Numbered from the stretch's first letter, positions 33,022-43,638 are shown. The stretch: DNA of 64,000 bases from Iocasia fonsfrigidae (GCF_017751145.1 NZ_CP046640.1:248001-312000); one strand, 5' to 3'. Made by a program: numbers and translations. Notes: generated by a model from the letters alone, not told the origin.

Positions 33022-34014
33022 ATGGCTACAATCTATGATATAGCAAAAAAAGCCGGGGTTTCTATTACAACTGTTTCAAGGGTGATAAATAATCATCCCT
33101 ATGTTAAAGATTCAACCCGTAAAAAAGTTAAGAAATTACTAAAGGAAGCCAGTTATGTACCAAACAGTAATGCCAGCAGTCTGGTACGTAAGACAACGAA
33201 TACTATTGCTGTAATATTACCTGATATAACTAATAATTTCTTTGCTACTTTATTTCATGGTGCAGAAGAAAAGGCCAATGAAAATGGTTTTGCAGTTATT
33301 TTTGGTAATACTAATGAGGATATTGTAAGGGAAGAGGAGTATATCAGGATGTTTATGGAGAGAAGGGTGGATGGATTAATGCTTGACCCGATATCACAGG
33401 AGAGCCATATTCTTAAACCCATTTTTAAGAATGAAATACCACTTGTTATCCTGGACAGGGAAATCAAAGGAATAACTACTAGTTATGTAGGTTCCAATAA
33501 TAAAGAGAGTGCCTCTGCTCTGGTGGAATACCTTATTGGGTTAGGTCATAGGAGAATTGGGTTAATTACTGGTTTACAGGGAATATCTGTTTACCGCAAG
33601 AGGACTGAAGGTTACCTGACTGCTTTAGCAGATACCGGGATAAATATAAACAGTGATTATATAAAAGTAGGTAAAAAACCTATTAAGGAAGTTGGGTATT
33701 TACTGGCCCAGGAAATAGTTAAAGTCAGCCCCCGGCCTACAGCACTGTTTGCTGCTAATAATTTCCTGGCGATTGGGGCAGTTAAAGGGTTAAAGGAGCT
33801 GGGGATTAAAGTGCCTGAGGATATAGCTATCGTTTGTTTTGATGATTTTGACAACGGTTCAGTCTTAAATCCATTTTTTACTTCCATGAATCAACCAGCC
33901 TATGAAATAGGATTAATAGCTATGGAACTGCTTATTAAGCAGATAAAAAAGGAAATTAATGATCCAGAGAGGATTATTCTGGCATCTAGCCTGTGTGTTC
34001 GCCATTCAACGTAA
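33022..34014 (+). CDS. LacI-family regulator, probable fucose regulator
   Basis: A repressor with an N-terminal LacI helix-turn-helix (ATIYDIAKKAGVSITTVSRVI, positions about 2-22, then the hinge helix NSNASSLVRKTTNTIAVILP, about 51-70) and a periplasmic-binding-protein-like ligand domain (DGLMLDPIS, GSNNKESA, HRRIGLITG, AIVCFDDFDNG). The 330-residue length is typical. The start is ATG 33022 behind GAAAGGGG. It is the first gene of the fucose set and so likely senses L-fucose or a phosphate of it; this is context, not sequence proof. Confidence 0.9.
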   Translation: MATIYDIAKKAGVSITTVSRVINNHPYVKDSTRKKVKKLLKEASYVPNSNASSLVRKTTNTIAVILPDITNNFFATLFHGAEEKANENGFAVIFGNTNEDIVREEEYIRMFMERRVDGLMLDPISQESHILKPIFKNEIPLVILDREIKGITTSYVGSNNKESASALVEYLIGLGHRRIGLITGLQGISVYRKRTEGYLTALADTGININSDYIKVGKKPIKEVGYLLAQEIVKVSPRPTALFAANNFLAIGAVKGLKELGIKVPEDIAIVCFDDFDNGSVLNPFFTSMNQPAYEIGLIAMELLIKQIKKEINDPERIILASSLCVRHST

Positions 34015-34106
34015 ATAAAAGGGGGGATATTTATGGTGTAGCAGATAATATTTTTAATTTGCAAATTATTCAGAAATAGAAGAGAAAGGAATTGAGGTGA
34101 TAGTAA

Positions 34107-35603
34107 ATGGGTGATATTTTAGTAAAAATGAAGGATATTGATAAATCTTTTCCAGGTGTTAAAGCCTTAGATAATTGTCAATTTGAACTGCTCGCTGGTG
34201 AGGTTCATGCCCTGGTTGGAGAAAATGGTGCTGGGAAATCAACTTTAATGAAGGTGTTAACCGGTGTTCATAATAAGGATAAGGGTAAAATATTCTATAA
34301 AGGAAAAGAAGTGGAGATTAATACCCCTGGTACTGCACAGGAACTGGGGATTAGTATTATTTATCAGGAATTTAATTTAATGCCCCATCTGACTGTAGCT
34401 GAAAATGTTTTTATAGGTAGGGAACCGCGTAAAGGTAGTTTTATTTTAGATAAAAAAGAGATAAATAAAAGAACCAGTGAACTACTGGAAATGCTAAACA
34501 TTGAATTAGATCCTGAAACAAAGGTAATGGATTTAACTGTTGCCAAACAGCAGATGGTGGAAATTATCAAGGCCCTTTCTTATAATTCTGAAGTATTAAT
34601 TATGGATGAACCAACAGCAGCCCTGACTGATTCTGAAATAGAGGAATTATTTGTGATTATAAAAAAACTGAGAGATGATGGTGTAGGTATAGTATATATT
34701 TCCCACCGATTTGAAGAACTTAAAGAAATAAGTGATCGTATAACAGTTATGCGAGACGGTTGCTATATAGATACAGTTAATACACCCGAGATAGAGATAG
34801 ATAAGATAATAAAGATGATGGTTGGTAGAGAAATCTATGAATCATCATCCAAAAAAATATACGATAAAAATCAGGATATAGTACTGGAAGTGAAAAATCT
34901 AAACCGTGCTGGTGTTCTTAAGGATATTAATTTTTCCTTAAAAAAGGGTGAAATACTTGGGTTTGCTGGTTTAATGGGTGCAGGGCGAACTGAAGTTGCC
35001 AGAGCCATTTTTGGGGCAGATCCCTTTGATTCAGGGGAAATATATGTTAAGGGAAAGAAAGTCAATATTACAAGTCCTGTTGATGCAGTGAATTATGGGA
35101 TAGGTTATCTATCTGAGGACCGTAAGCGTTATGGACTGGCTCTTGGTCTTGACCTGGCAACAAATATAGTCTTGACAAATTATAAAAATTATTTAGGCAA
35201 ATTAGGCTGGGTTAAGGGCAATAAGATAAAGGAAAGTGGCTATAGATTAATTAACAAGCTTAAGATAAAGACCCCTGGTATTAAGCAGAAAGCTAAAAAC
35301 CTATCAGGAGGTAATCAGCAAAAGGTAGTAATTGCTAAATGGCTGGATTGTGATAGTGATATCTTAATCTTTGATGAACCAACAAGGGGTATTGATGTAG
35401 GGGCAAAAAGTGAGATATATAAGCTTTTAAATGACCTGGTTGAAGGGGGTAAATCTATTATTATGATTTCTTCCGAACTGCCGGAGATATTGAGGATGAG
35501 TCACCGAATTGTTGTTATGTGTGAAGGGAAGATTACGGGCAAACTGGATGCAGAGAAGGCTTCTCAGGAAAGCATTATGAGATATGCCACCAGGCGAAGT
35601 TAA
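34107..35603 (+). CDS. Fucose-cluster ABC transporter, ATP-binding protein
   Basis: A double ATPase of the RbsA/MglA type, 498 residues. The first domain has GENGAGKS (38-45), YQEFNLMPHLTVAENVFIG and LIMDEPTAAL; the second has the altered GLMGAGRTE, LSGGNQQKVVIAKWL and LIFDEPTRGIDVG. The start is ATG 34107 behind TGAGGTGA. It is followed by one permease (so a homodimer) and a binding protein. Closely related to the ATPases at 28001 and 56484. Fucose or a fucose-containing sugar is the likely cargo because fucU and fucI follow. Confidence 0.9.
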   Translation: MGDILVKMKDIDKSFPGVKALDNCQFELLAGEVHALVGENGAGKSTLMKVLTGVHNKDKGKIFYKGKEVEINTPGTAQELGISIIYQEFNLMPHLTVAENVFIGREPRKGSFILDKKEINKRTSELLEMLNIELDPETKVMDLTVAKQQMVEIIKALSYNSEVLIMDEPTAALTDSEIEELFVIIKKLRDDGVGIVYISHRFEELKEISDRITVMRDGCYIDTVNTPEIEIDKIIKMMVGREIYESSSKKIYDKNQDIVLEVKNLNRAGVLKDINFSLKKGEILGFAGLMGAGRTEVARAIFGADPFDSGEIYVKGKKVNITSPVDAVNYGIGYLSEDRKRYGLALGLDLATNIVLTNYKNYLGKLGWVKGNKIKESGYRLINKLKIKTPGIKQKAKNLSGGNQQKVVIAKWLDCDSDILIFDEPTRGIDVGAKSEIYKLLNDLVEGGKSIIMISSELPEILRMSHRIVVMCEGKITGKLDAEKASQESIMRYATRRS

Positions 35604-35640
35604 TTATATTTAAAATCTATTAAATTGGAGGAAATTACCT

Positions 35641-36618
35641 ATGAATACTGAACTGATTACCGGGAATCAAAAAAACTTATTTATAAAATCAGAATCAAAG
35701 CAGAAACTGCTGGCTTTTGCTAGCCTGATAGTTATGTTTATTATTTTTTCACTGGCATCTTCAAATTTTGCAACTTTTTCTAATGTAGTAGGGATACTTG
35801 TTTCAACAGCAGTTACCGGAGTGCTGGCTACTGGGGTTACTTTTATAATTATTACCGGTGGAATTGATTTGTCAGTTGGGACGGTAATGACTTTTGGTTC
35901 GGTTATGACTGGTGTTTTCATTACATTCTGGGGACTGCCTATTTACATGGGAATACTGGGTGGTCTTGCTGCCGGGGCCCTGGCTGGTCTGGTTAGTGGG
36001 ACCTTAGTAGCCAAACTTAAGATACCACCCTTTATTGCTACCCTGGGTATGATGATGGTAGCTGAGGGACTTAATCTTGTTATTTCAGGGACTAAACCGA
36101 TTTATTTTATACAGAGACCTGCTTTTCGTAAGATTGCTATGGGTACTGTTTTGGGTATACCTCTTTCTGTATATATTTTTCTAGGTGCTGCATTTATTGC
36201 CAGTCTGATACTAGATCGTACTGTATTTGGTAGATATACCTATGCCCTGGGAAGTAATGAAGAGGCGGCCCGCCTATCAGGGATTAATGTTGACAGATGG
36301 AAGATGGCCATTTATACCCTGGGTGGTTTTTTCAGTGGCTTAGCAGGGGTTTTAATGGCTTCTCGTTTGAATTCTGCTCAACCAGCCCTGGGCTCAGGTT
36401 ATGAATTAGAAGCTATTGCTGCAGTAGTAATTGGTGGGACTTCTTTAAGTGGTGGTCAGGGTACAATACTGGGGACGATCATAGGTGCTTTTATTATGAG
36501 TGTTTTAACAAATGGTCTACGTATCCTCTCTATCCCCCAGGAGTGGCAGACAGTCATTATTGGGGCTATTGTAATACTAGCTGTTTATTCAGATATCCTT
36601 CGCCGACGTAAAGGCTAA
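35641..36618 (+). CDS. Fucose-cluster ABC transporter permease
   Basis: An RbsC-type permease, 325 residues, eight to ten helices. The family motif [19 protein letters not shown] (positions about 72-90) and [21 protein letters not shown] (positions about 248-268) are present. The start is ATG 35641 behind GGAGGAA. As the only permease of this system it should act as a homodimer, unlike the rhamnose transporter with its two permeases. Confidence 0.93.
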   Translation: MNTELITGNQKNLFIKSESKQKLLAFASLIVMFIIFSLASSNFATFSNVVGILVSTAVTGVLATGVTFIIITGGIDLSVGTVMTFGSVMTGVFITFWGLPIYMGILGGLAAGALAGLVSGTLVAKLKIPPFIATLGMMMVAEGLNLVISGTKPIYFIQRPAFRKIAMGTVLGIPLSVYIFLGAAFIASLILDRTVFGRYTYALGSNEEAARLSGINVDRWKMAIYTLGGFFSGLAGVLMASRLNSAQPALGSGYELEAIAAVVIGGTSLSGGQGTILGTIIGAFIMSVLTNGLRILSIPQEWQTVIIGAIVILAVYSDILRRRKG

Positions 36619-36679
36619 TTTATATTTATTATACCCTGAACAGGGTTTAATTAAAAAATAAAAATAGGAGGAAAAAAGT

Positions 36680-37621
36680 ATGAGAAAGTTGACTGTGTTT
36701 CTTGTTTTAATGGTATTGTTGGTGATAAGTTGTCTTACTATGGCTGCTGATGAGATTTATATTCCGGTTATATCAAAGGGATTCCAGCATCAGTTCTGGC
36801 AGGCAGTGAGGACTGGTGCTGAACAGGCGGCAGAAGATTATGGTGTTAGGATTACTTATGAAGGACCTGCAAGTGAAACAGAAGTAGCCAAACAGATTGA
36901 TATGCTGCAGACTGTCCTTGATAAGGCTCCAGATGCTCTGGTTTTTGCTGCTTTAGATAGCAAGGCTGCCATACCATTACTGGAACAGGCAGATGATGCT
37001 GGCATTCCAATAATTGCTTTTGATTCTGGTGTTGATAGTGATATTCCCCTGGCAACTGCTGCAACTGATAATTATGCCGCTGCTGGTAAAGCAGCTGATA
37101 GAATGGCAGAGCTTATTGGTTATCAAGGAAAGATTGCTTTAATTGTTCAAGATCAGACAAGTCATACCGGTGTGCAAAGACGTGATGGTTTTATAGACCG
37201 GATTGAAGAAAAATATTCAGAGATTGAAATAGTAGATGTTCAGTATGGTGGTGGTGATCACCTAAAATCCACTGATCTGGCTAAAGCTATAATGCAGGCC
37301 CATCCAGACCTTGATGGATTTTTTGGTGCTAATGAAGGGTCTGCTGTGGGTGTTATTAATGCTGCAACAGAACTTAATAAAGCTGGCGATATTATAATAA
37401 TCGGGTTTGATTCTGGCAACCTCCAATTGAATGCCATCCGTTCTGGTTTAATGGCAGGTGCTGTTACACAGAATCCTGTAGGGATAGGATATAGGGCTGT
37501 TGAGGCTGCTGTTAAGGCCATAAGGGGTGAAGAATTACCAGAGGTTATTGATACAGGGTTTTACTGGTATGATAAAAATAGTATTGATTCCAGTGTAGTT
37601 AAACCATTATTATATGAATAG
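36680..37621 (+). CDS. Fucose-cluster ABC transporter, sugar-binding protein
   Basis: An extracytoplasmic receptor of the ribose-binding family, 313 residues. The N-terminal hydrophobic segment ends LLVISCLTMAADE. It can be read as a signal peptide, or as a lipoprotein signal because VISC fits a lipobox. The core includes KGFQHQFWQAVRTGAEQAAED (positions about 33-53), LDSKAAIPLLEQADDAGIPI, FDSGVDSD and a C-terminal FDSGNLQLNAIRSGLMAG. The start is ATG 36680 behind AGGAGG. The cargo is inferred as fucose from the next genes. Confidence 0.9.
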   Translation: MRKLTVFLVLMVLLVISCLTMAADEIYIPVISKGFQHQFWQAVRTGAEQAAEDYGVRITYEGPASETEVAKQIDMLQTVLDKAPDALVFAALDSKAAIPLLEQADDAGIPIIAFDSGVDSDIPLATAATDNYAAAGKAADRMAELIGYQGKIALIVQDQTSHTGVQRRDGFIDRIEEKYSEIEIVDVQYGGGDHLKSTDLAKAIMQAHPDLDGFFGANEGSAVGVINAATELNKAGDIIIIGFDSGNLQLNAIRSGLMAGAVTQNPVGIGYRAVEAAVKAIRGEELPEVIDTGFYWYDKNSIDSSVVKPLLYE

Positions 37622-37651
37622 TCTCTAATCCCAGAACTCAAATAAAAGATA

Positions 37652-37686
37652 GAGGGGTTGTGCAACTAATAAGGGCATAACTCCTC
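37652..37686 (+). promoter_or_regulatory. Hairpin between the binding-protein gene and fucU
   Basis: A 12-bp stem (37652-37663 with 37675-37686) with two G-U pairs and an 11-base loop, and no T-run. It may partly end or stabilise the transporter transcript before fucU and fucI, much like the hairpins after the TRAP receptor genes. Confidence 0.5.
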
Positions 37687-37809
37687 TTAAATAAACATTA
37701 TACTAGCTTTACTTTGTCTTATGATTGATTATCAATTATATTTCATAATTAGTTTATGTAAGACGCTTATGTAATTATAAGAGATTATTTATAAGAGAAG
37801 GTGGTAGAT

Positions 37810-38241
37810 ATGCTTAAAGGTATTCCGGCAATAATTTCACCAGAGTTAATAAAGGTGCTCATGGAGATGGGCCATGGTGATGAGATTGTACTGGCAGATG
37901 CTAACTTTCCAGCTGCCAGTAAGGCTCGGCGTTTGGTAAGGTGTGATGGGCATAATGTACCTGACTTATTAGAAGCGATATTAAAATATTTTCCTCTGGA
38001 TACATATGTAAAAAAACCTGTTGTCTTAATGGAAGTAGTAGCAGGTGATTCGCTTGAACCAGTTATCTGGAAAAAATATCACGATATTATTAAAAAATAT
38101 AATAATGGATCGTCAGCTATTGAATATCTAGAGAGATTTGAGTTTTATAATAGAGCCAGCAGGGCTTATGCTATTGTAACAAGTAGTGAAATGGCCTTAT
38201 ATGCCAATATTATTTTAAAAAAGGGTGTTGTCAGTGAGTAA
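37810..38241 (+). CDS. fucU: L-fucose mutarotase (FucU/RbsD family)
   Basis: A decameric cytoplasmic enzyme that interconverts fucose anomers for FucI. From ATG 37810 (AGGTGG five bases upstream; the GTG at 37801 lies inside that site) it has 143 residues, the FucU length. Signature segments are MLKGIPAIISPELIKVLMEM (1-20) with GHGDEIVLADANFPA, which holds the catalytic His, RCDGHNVPDLLEAILKYFPLD (positions about 44-64), and FYNRASRAYAIVTSSEMALYAN near the end. It directly precedes fucI. Confidence 0.93.
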   Translation: MLKGIPAIISPELIKVLMEMGHGDEIVLADANFPAASKARRLVRCDGHNVPDLLEAILKYFPLDTYVKKPVVLMEVVAGDSLEPVIWKKYHDIIKKYNNGSSAIEYLERFEFYNRASRAYAIVTSSEMALYANIILKKGVVSE

Positions 38242-38269
38242 GGTAATAAATAACAGGAGGTAATAATTA

Positions 38270-40066
38270 ATGAGTAATCTCAAAGGAAAGAGAAGGTTAA
38301 TTGGCGCAATGCCTAAAATAGGGATTAGACCAACAATTGACGGCAGGGAAAGAGGGGTCAGGGAATCACTGGAAGAACAGACAATGAATTTAGCTAAAAG
38401 TGCTGCCAGGTTTTTGGAAGAAAACCTGTGTCATGCTAATGGTTTGCCTGTAGAATGTGTAATTGCTGATACAACAATTGGTGGTGTTGCTGAAGCAGCC
38501 ATGGCTGAAGAAAAGTTCCAGAAAGAGGGTGTAGGCGTTTCCCTGACTGTTACACCCTGCTGGTGTTATGGAACAGAGACAATCGATACAGATCCTTTAA
38601 GGCCTAAAGCCATCTGGGGTTTTAATGGGACAGAACGACCTGGGGCAGTATATCTGGCAGCAGCCCTGGCAGCCCATAATCAGAAAGGCCTGCCTGCCTT
38701 TGGTATCTATGGGAAAGATGTTCAGGATGCCGGTGATACCAGTATACCTGAAGATGTTCAGGAAAAACTCCTGAAGTTTGCTAAGGCAGCTTTAGCTACC
38801 GCAACAATTAAAGGGAAATCTTATCTATCTATGGGTAATGTTGCCATGGGGATAGCAGGCTCTATTGCAGATGAAGAGGTCTTCCAGAATTACCTGGGTA
38901 TGAGGAATGAATATGTAGATATGAGTGAGTTTATACGTAGAATAGAAGAAGGGATTTATGTTCAGGAAGAGTTTGAAAGAGCTTTAAAGTGGGTTAAGGA
39001 AAATTGCCAGGAAGGGCAAGATAATAATCCACAAGAAGAGCAGCAGAGTAGGAAAGAAAAGGACCAACAGTGGAAGTTTGTAATAAAGATGGCTATGATT
39101 GCCCGGGATTTGATGATTGGTAATCCAAAATTAGCGGAATTGGGATATGGTGAGGAATCACATGGACACAACGCTATTGCAGCTGGTTTTCAGGGACAGC
39201 GTCAGTGGACAGACCATTTCCCTAATGGGGACTTTATGGAGGCTATCCTAAACTCCTCATTTGACTGGAACGGTATCAGGGAACCATTTATCCTGGCTAC
39301 AGAAAATGATAGCCTTAATGCCATTCCAATGCTCTTTGGACATCTATTGACAAATACCGCCCAGATTTTTGCTGATGTCAGGACATACTGGAGTCCAGCA
39401 GCAGTTGAGAGAGTGACAGGCAAAAAACTAAGTGGGATGGCTGAAAATGGAATAATTCATCTGATCAATTCTGGTTCAGCAACACTTGATGGTACTGGAC
39501 AGCAGAGCAAGGATGAGAAAGCGGTAATGAAACCATTCTGGGAAATTACTGATAATGAGGTTGATAAATGTCTACAGGCTACTAGCTGGTGTCCTGCCAG
39601 TTTAGGGTATTTCCGCGGAGGGGGTTTTTCTTCTCAGTTTTTAACAAAAGGTGGAATGCCGGTAACAATGAGCAGAATGAATAGTGTTAAGGGGTTAGGG
39701 CCAGTTTTACAGATAGCAGAAGGCTATACAGTAGATATACCAGCAGACATTCATGATATTCTAAACCAGCGGACAGACCCTACCTGGCCTACAACCTGGT
39801 TTGTCCCTAAACTGACTGGTAAAAATGCCTTTAAAGATGTTTATTCTGTGATGAATAACTGGGGGGCTAATCATGGGGCGATTAGCTATGGTCATATCGG
39901 TGACCTCTTAATTACCCTGGCTTCAATATTAAGGATTCCTGTAAATATGCATAATATTGAAGAAGAGAGGATTTTCCGGCCAGATGCCTGGAATCTCTTT
40001 GGAACCAAAGAACAGGAAGGTGCAGATTATCGGGCCTGTCAGAATTTTGGTCCCTTATATAAATAA
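38270..40066 (+). CDS. fucI: L-fucose isomerase
   Basis: Converts L-fucose to L-fuculose with Mn2+. The 598 residues equal the normal FucI length. Clear segments are [21 protein letters not shown] (positions about 9-29), [12 protein letters not shown] near 96, [20 protein letters not shown] (positions about 117-136), [18 protein letters not shown] with the catalytic Glu and Asp regions nearby, [18 protein letters not shown] near 340, and [18 protein letters not shown] near 527. The start is ATG 38270 behind AGGAGGT. There is no fuculokinase or dedicated fuculose-phosphate aldolase beside it; the rhamnose genes upstream may supply both steps. Confidence 0.97.
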   Translation: MSNLKGKRRLIGAMPKIGIRPTIDGRERGVRESLEEQTMNLAKSAARFLEENLCHANGLPVECVIADTTIGGVAEAAMAEEKFQKEGVGVSLTVTPCWCYGTETIDTDPLRPKAIWGFNGTERPGAVYLAAALAAHNQKGLPAFGIYGKDVQDAGDTSIPEDVQEKLLKFAKAALATATIKGKSYLSMGNVAMGIAGSIADEEVFQNYLGMRNEYVDMSEFIRRIEEGIYVQEEFERALKWVKENCQEGQDNNPQEEQQSRKEKDQQWKFVIKMAMIARDLMIGNPKLAELGYGEESHGHNAIAAGFQGQRQWTDHFPNGDFMEAILNSSFDWNGIREPFILATENDSLNAIPMLFGHLLTNTAQIFADVRTYWSPAAVERVTGKKLSGMAENGIIHLINSGSATLDGTGQQSKDEKAVMKPFWEITDNEVDKCLQATSWCPASLGYFRGGGFSSQFLTKGGMPVTMSRMNSVKGLGPVLQIAEGYTVDIPADIHDILNQRTDPTWPTTWFVPKLTGKNAFKDVYSVMNNWGANHGAISYGHIGDLLITLASILRIPVNMHNIEEERIFRPDAWNLFGTKEQEGADYRACQNFGPLYK

Positions 40067-40083
40067 ATATAAGTTTTACTCCG

Positions 40084-40109
40084 GCCTGTCATTAGTTATA
40101 ATGGCAGGC
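40084..40109. terminator. Probable bidirectional terminator between fucI and the RpiR gene
   Basis: GCCTGTCATTA (40084-40094) pairs with TAATGGCAGGC (40099-40109) with one G-U pair and a 4-base loop. It lies between two converging operons. The following TTATATATAAT is not a true T-run, so strength is uncertain. Confidence 0.6.
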
Positions 40110-40141
40110 TTATATATAATAATTGTTCACTGCACCATTAT

Positions 40142-40996
40142 CTAATCCATTTTAAATTCTACTACACTTTCTCTGGTAGTCTTTAAGTAATCAGAGATTG
40201 AACTAAAATTATTTTTAGCATAGGCAACAAATAAAATATCAACTGCTGTTAACTGGGCAATACGGGAGGTTATAGCCCCTAGACGTAAATTTTTTTCACT
40301 GCCAGCAACCTGTAAGGCTATATCTGAAATCTTTTTTAATGAATTCTCCCCATATTTAGTAATAGAGATACATGTTGCCTCTGATTTCTTAGCTGTTTTA
40401 AGGGCTTTATAAATTTCCGTAGTTTCTCCACTGTAAGAGATAGCCACAGCTAAATCACCCTTTTCTATATTTGCCGCAGAAGCTAGTTGAGCATGAGTAT
40501 CTGCATAATAGATAACTGTCTTTTTGACTCGCATAAGTTTATACTGTAGGTCTCTGGCTACAAGTCCTGAAGCACCAATACCAAAAATACATATTCTTTC
40601 AGCTTGCTCAATTGCTTTAACTGCCTTTTTGATTGCTTTAATATCAAGTAAATATATCGTGTCTTTAATTACTTTGATATTATCATGTGATAATTTCTTC
40701 ATAATGACCTCAACACTATCACCAACAGAAATATCATCATAAACTTTTATTTCCTGTTGATTAGTAGGGTCTCTTAAATCTTTTATTAAAGCAATCTTAA
40801 AATCTTGATAACCAGAGAAATTTATTTTTTTACAAAATCTAACAACAGATGCGGGACTGGTTGCTGCTTCTGTGGCCAGTTCTTGAACAGATAGATCAGC
40901 AATTTTAGTCTGATTTTCTAATATATATTCTGCGACTTTTTTTTCGGCTCTGGTTAAGTCAGTTAAAATAGCCTTGATTTTTAAAATTACCTTCAT
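40142..40996 (-). CDS. RpiR-family regulator with SIS domain (MurR-like)
   Basis: A regulator with an N-terminal RpiR helix-turn-helix (TRAEKKVAEYILEN, LSVQELATEAATSPASVVRFCKKINFSGY in parts over residues 14-62) and a C-terminal SIS sugar-phosphate isomerase fold (GIGASGLVARDLQYKL, AISYSGETTEIYKAL, GAITSRIAQLTAVDI). It is the last gene of the murQ-murP-mupG operon and probably senses MurNAc-6-phosphate, as MurR does in E. coli, where it represses murQP. Its ATG overlaps the mupG stop by one base. Two TGAAA/TTTCA sites in the murQ promoter are its likely targets. Confidence 0.88.
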   Translation of the reverse strand: MKVILKIKAILTDLTRAEKKVAEYILENQTKIADLSVQELATEAATSPASVVRFCKKINFSGYQDFKIALIKDLRDPTNQQEIKVYDDISVGDSVEVIMKKLSHDNIKVIKDTIYLLDIKAIKKAVKAIEQAERICIFGIGASGLVARDLQYKLMRVKKTVIYYADTHAQLASAANIEKGDLAVAISYSGETTEIYKALKTAKKSEATCISITKYGENSLKKISDIALQVAGSEKNLRLGAITSRIAQLTAVDILFVAYAKNNFSSISDYLKTTRESVVEFKMD

Positions 40997-42045
40997 TAAT
41001 AATCACCTTTTATATAGAATTTGAATTTATCTCCTGCTTGTATATTTTCAATAAGCAGGGCTGCTTCTCCTGCATCTGCTACTAGATTAACCCTACTGTC
41101 AGCTGGAAATTTCTTTTTTAAGATCTGTAATTCCCCCTGATAGCGCTGATACTGATAATTATCAATAGTAACAGCATATTTGAATCTTTCGTCTGACAAA
41201 CGAACAGGAATCTTTTTTCCTTGGCTATAAGTTCTGGCTTCCTGAGATCTAATTATATTATCTGCTGGATCTTCTCGATTAGTATGTTCAATTTTCAACA
41301 ATTCCCGTTCAGTACTACTGATATCAGAGTAAATCTGTATGGGAAGAATAGTTTTTCCTTTTTTCAGATAGGTTAATTTTTTTAACTCTTGCTCAGAAGC
41401 CCTGCTGTCGCCAATATATACTTTATCAATTCCTAATTTAAATAAATGCTGACAGCTAACTAGAGGAGTCAGATCGCGGTGAACCTCCAGGCTTGGTAGA
41501 CCTGCTTTAAGCGGTGATCTTTTTTTATAATTAGCAGGTATAAAGGCCCCAATTTTAAAACCATATTCTTTAAGCATCTTATTTTTCTCTCGCATAAAAA
41601 CTTCCGAAAGACCAGTTTCTGGTCTAGGATAGTAGTTGTGAGAAACCTCTATATTATTTAAATTACCATGATAAGATTCAATTTCCTGTAAATCTTTTTT
41701 TCTTAAGGTACTGGCATTTAAATTAATTTTAAAATTTTCTTCTTTACTGAGAGCTGCAATTTCCCGGTTATTAAAACCAAAATCAAGCCGTAAGGCATCA
41801 ATTTTAAAATCCTTTATCTCTAATTTTTTATAATATTTTCGGGAAATATCAGCTGTTATTTCGAAATTGAATTTTTTAGCTTCTTCGAGCAAAATTGCTG
41901 CTTCTTTGGTAAAAGTTTCTTTAACTTCTGGAATATGAAGGGAAAAGAAAAGCTTATTTATTCCTAACTCGGCAGCTTTAGTTAGATATTCCAGATTATC
42001 TTCCAGACTTAGATCAAGTCCGGCATAAATAGAAATTCCAAGCAT
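40996..42045 (-). CDS. mupG: 6-phospho-N-acetylmuramidase, MupG family (DUF871)
   Basis: MupG in Staphylococcus hydrolyses MurNAc-6-phosphate-GlcNAc taken up by a MurP-type PTS, releasing GlcNAc and MurNAc-6-phosphate for MurQ. This 349-residue protein begins MLGISIYAGLDLSLEDNLEYL, with the TIM-barrel-like N-terminal domain showing LRLDFGFNN, NLNASTL, SHNYYPRPETGLS and EVHRDLTPLVSCQHLFKLGID (positions about 192-212), all typical of DUF871. The smaller C-terminal domain includes YQYQRYQGELQI. The start has AAGGAG upstream. Its place between murP and the RpiR gene supports the function. Confidence 0.88.
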   Translation of the reverse strand: MLGISIYAGLDLSLEDNLEYLTKAAELGINKLFFSLHIPEVKETFTKEAAILLEEAKKFNFEITADISRKYYKKLEIKDFKIDALRLDFGFNNREIAALSKEENFKINLNASTLRKKDLQEIESYHGNLNNIEVSHNYYPRPETGLSEVFMREKNKMLKEYGFKIGAFIPANYKKRSPLKAGLPSLEVHRDLTPLVSCQHLFKLGIDKVYIGDSRASEQELKKLTYLKKGKTILPIQIYSDISSTERELLKIEHTNREDPADNIIRSQEARTYSQGKKIPVRLSDERFKYAVTIDNYQYQRYQGELQILKKKFPADSRVNLVADAGEAALLIENIQAGDKFKFYIKGDY

Positions 42046-42124
42046 TTTGGGTCAACTCCTTATTATTATCTTATTTAAACCTTGAAATTCTACATGTAGA
42101 GTAAAAAGGATAGAAAGGATCAGA

Positions 42125-42147
42125 GTCACTCTATTTAATAGAGTGAC
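42125..42147. promoter_or_regulatory. Intra-operon hairpin between murP and mupG
   Basis: A perfect 11-bp inverted repeat, GTCACTCTATT and AATAGAGTGAC, with one central base, lies in the 168-bp gap of the minus-strand operon. There is no T-run on either side. It may stabilise the murQ-murP mRNA or attenuate mupG. Confidence 0.55.
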
Positions 42148-42213
42148 CCTGCTAATTTGGGAAAATACTCATTTATTGTTAGTTTTTTTAATTACTTAAA
42201 TAAGTCAGCATAA

Positions 42214-43638
42214 TTATTGTAATTCAGCAACATCCTGTTCTTTAATAAATAAGTGAGTTACTATAAACCCACCAAGATAGGCAATCACCAGTCCCATAAA
42301 ATAACTTAACATTGAGCCAGGCTGCATCAGTGGGATAGCAGAAATGCCGGATGGTCCCCAGGCCCCTGCCATTACATTTTGTAACATCACGAAAGCACCG
42401 CCAAAGCCTGCACCTAGACCAGCAGTAATAAATGGTTTGCCGAGGGGTAGAGTAACACCATAGATTAATGGTTCTCCAATTCCTAAAACACCAGCTGGTA
42501 AAGCACCAGATATTATCTGTTTCAATTTTATATTACCTGTCTTTTTTGCTTTTAAGTAAATTGCAATTGCAGCACCAACCTGCCCTGCCCCAGCCATAGC
42601 CAGAACCGGGAATAATGAAACTCCCCCCATATTTTCCAGTTGTAGGGCATAAATCGGAATTAACCCATGGTGTAAACCCAGTAAAACCATTGGTAAAAAC
42701 ACAGCTGACAGTATATAACCTGAGATTACACTAATAATTGGGTTTTCAGAAGCAACAAGTAAGGTTAAAGCAGCAACCAGCCAGTCAGATAGTATACCGG
42801 AAAGCGGCATAATAATAAAAATCATTGCCAAAGCCATAATTAGCATAGTAACAACTGGAGTGACTATCAAATCAAGTACATTCGGTACAACTTTTCTGAT
42901 TCTTTTTTCTATAATAGCAAGTATATAGACTCCAATAATAACTCCTATTATACCACCTTTACCGGAGCGTAAAATTGAATTTAGGGGTGAGGCAGCATCA
43001 AACATACCTACTGACTGAGATATTTCGTTAATCTGAGCCATAATTGTCAGAGCACCAATCATACCCCCAAGCCCTTCTGTTGCCCCAAATTGTTTAGCAG
43101 CATTAATACCGGTAAAAATAGTAAAATAACCAAGGAATGCTCCACCTAAAAGAGATAAGATAAGTTGAGTAAGATTCCAAAACTGAGACCCGGGTAGTGT
43201 GCCTGTATTTTGCAGGTTACTTATCAGACCAGCGAAACCATTGAAAATACCTGCAGCAATGATAGCTGGTATAAGTGGAATAAATATTTTTCCAATAATT
43301 TTTAAGGATTTTTTTAGTTTGTTCTGCTTTTGTCTTTCCTTTATTCTTTCTTTATTCTTCTGCCAGTTTTCCCCTACTTCAAGGTCTGATGAAATTCGAT
43401 ATTCGCTTTTTAAGATATCAAAACATTTTTTGGCGGTTCCAGGTCCGACAACAATCTGGAGAGTTTCATCTTCTACAACTCCCATAACTCCTTCAATTGA
43501 TTTTAATTTTTCAATATTTACTTCAGAATAATCTTTAATGTCAACCCGCAGCCGGGTCATGCAATTTGAAGCAGCAAGAATATTTTCTTTTCCACCAAGT
43601 TTCTCTACTATCTCAGCAAGCAATTTTTGATTAGTCAT
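42214..43638 (-). CDS. PTS EIIBC component, MurP-like (MurNAc or MurNAc-GlcNAc uptake)
   Basis: A phosphotransferase permease of the sucrose/glucose-type superfamily that imports and phosphorylates MurNAc-type sugars. The 474 residues equal E. coli MurP in length. The EIIB domain is residues 1 to about 85 with the phosphorylation Cys26 in [12 protein letters not shown]. The EIIC domain from about 115 to 460 has ten or so helices and the conserved [17 protein letters not shown] (positions about 391-407). No EIIA domain is present, so a shared EIIA(Glc) must donate phosphate. It starts inside the last four bases of murQ. Assignment as MurP rests on murQ and mupG. Confidence 0.87.
   Translation of the reverse strand: MTNQKLLAEIVEKLGGKENILAASNCMTRLRVDIKDYSEVNIEKLKSIEGVMGVVEDETLQIVVGPGTAKKCFDILKSEYRISSDLEVGENWQKNKERIKERQKQNKLKKSLKIIGKIFIPLIPAIIAAGIFNGFAGLISNLQNTGTLPGSQFWNLTQLILSLLGGAFLGYFTIFTGINAAKQFGATEGLGGMIGALTIMAQINEISQSVGMFDAASPLNSILRSGKGGIIGVIIGVYILAIIEKRIRKVVPNVLDLIVTPVVTMLIMALAMIFIIMPLSGILSDWLVAALTLLVASENPIISVISGYILSAVFLPMVLLGLHHGLIPIYALQLENMGGVSLFPVLAMAGAGQVGAAIAIYLKAKKTGNIKLKQIISGALPAGVLGIGEPLIYGVTLPLGKPFITAGLGAGFGGAFVMLQNVMAGAWGPSGISAIPLMQPGSMLSYFMGLVIAYLGGFIVTHLFIKEQDVAELQ

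Noticed and set aside
36680-37621. Lipoprotein call for the fucose-type binding protein
   Set aside because: VISC fits a lipobox, but the sister receptors in the window have ordinary signal peptides and an alternative cleavage at MAADE is equally good, so I left it open.
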